Source: Nitrospirae bacterium YQR-1 (GTDB taxonomy: Bacteria; Nitrospirota; Thermodesulfovibrionia; Thermodesulfovibrionales; Magnetobacteriaceae). Taken from it: a stretch of DNA of 64,000 bases. Location: NCBI GenBank assembly GCA_039908095.1, contig JAMOBJ010000006.1, positions 1 to 64,000 of the forward strand, given 5' to 3'. The position numbers were made by a program, and so were the translations under genes. The notes under the pieces were generated by a model that did no database searches, was not told where the DNA came from, and worked only from the letters and a program-made list of their open reading frames with translations. Of this stretch, positions 63,964 to 64,000 are shown piece after piece (the first letter of the stretch is position 1; every line of letters begins with the position of its first letter).

Positions 63964-64000
63964 GTGAAGAATATGAATTTACCGCTAAGAAAAGTGAGAG
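63964..64000 (+). CDS. Start of next gene, cut by window end
   Basis: GTG 63964 behind GGAGG opens a frame for 12 codons to the end (begins MKNMNLPLRKVR). It starts 70 bases after the PilQ-like gene. By position it could encode the secretin channel of a split PilQ. Nothing more can be said from these codons. Confidence 0.5.
   Translation, partial: MKNMNLPLRKVR

Noticed and set aside
1..64000. CRISPR array, tRNA/rRNA, transposase, prophage or magnetosome genes
   Set aside because: None seen on reading both strands; repeats present lack regular spacers and no matching protein families occur.

Overview
The window looks like chromosomal core sequence from a diderm (Gram-negative) bacterium that is flagellated and has type IV pili. 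Outer-membrane proteins (FadL-like barrel, OmpA lipoproteins, PilPQ) show the diderm envelope. HrcA/CIRCE heat-shock control, an NtrC-type flagellar regulator with a sigma-54 hook promoter, an STT3-type oligosaccharyltransferase and split cytochrome-b-like genes together fit Nitrospirota (Thermodesulfovibrio/Magnetobacterium relatives) best. That placement is inference from gene content and protein style; no rRNA marker is present. I found no tRNA, rRNA, CRISPR array, intact insertion sequence, prophage or magnetosome gene.

Layout. 0.3-12.1 kb (+): an NtrC-family regulator, then flgB-flgC-fliE-fliF-(FliF-tail-like small protein)-fliG-fliH-fliI-fliJ-motE-like, then fliK-flgD-flgE behind a near-consensus sigma-54 promoter. 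flgE is broken by one base at a run of eleven G. 12.3-16.3 kb: oligopeptidase F, a Sua5/TsaC enzyme, and a minus-strand group with rlmB and an unpartnered HicB-like protein. 16.6-19.1 kb: STT3/PglB-like oligosaccharyltransferase, predicted leaderless. 19.2-23.3 kb (-): FadL-like porin, two paralogous OmpA lipoproteins, a metallo-beta-lactamase-fold hydrolase. 23.4-31.1 kb (-): rsmE, dnaJ, dnaK, grpE, hrcA, and groES-groEL behind a promoter plus CIRCE operator. 31.3-39.5 kb: an unknown secreted protein, a MacAB-type exporter, two family-4-like glycosyltransferases, an HD-GYP protein and a small secreted cysteine protein. 39.7-47.0 kb (+): pilY1 and four minor pilins. 47.1-54.1 kb: a 12-repeat TPR protein, a cytochrome-b C-terminal-like protein, cobalamin adenosyltransferase, HD hydrolase, flavodoxin-fold oxidoreductase, DEAD-box helicase, alpha/beta hydrolase, thiol peroxidase. 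54.3-59.4 kb (+): ylxR-infB-ylxP-rbfA-nrnA-truB. 59.9-64.0 kb (+): pilM-pilN-pilO-pilP and a PilQ-like protein without a secretin domain; the next gene runs off the end.

How it fits together. The first gene is a plausible activator of the sigma-54 promoter at fliK, giving a hook-class transcription unit. The pilY1/minor-pilin group and pilMNOP(Q) are two parts of one type IV pilus machine. Intergenic DNA carries two families of small repeats and one 186-base structured palindrome. The most notable observations are the G11 tract that switches the flgE frame, a separate 88-residue protein repeating the FliG-binding tail of FliF, the sigma-54 promoter whose predicted start site leaves fliK almost leaderless, other predicted leaderless starts (stt3, pilM), a probable CTG start for pilP, and the split PilQ.
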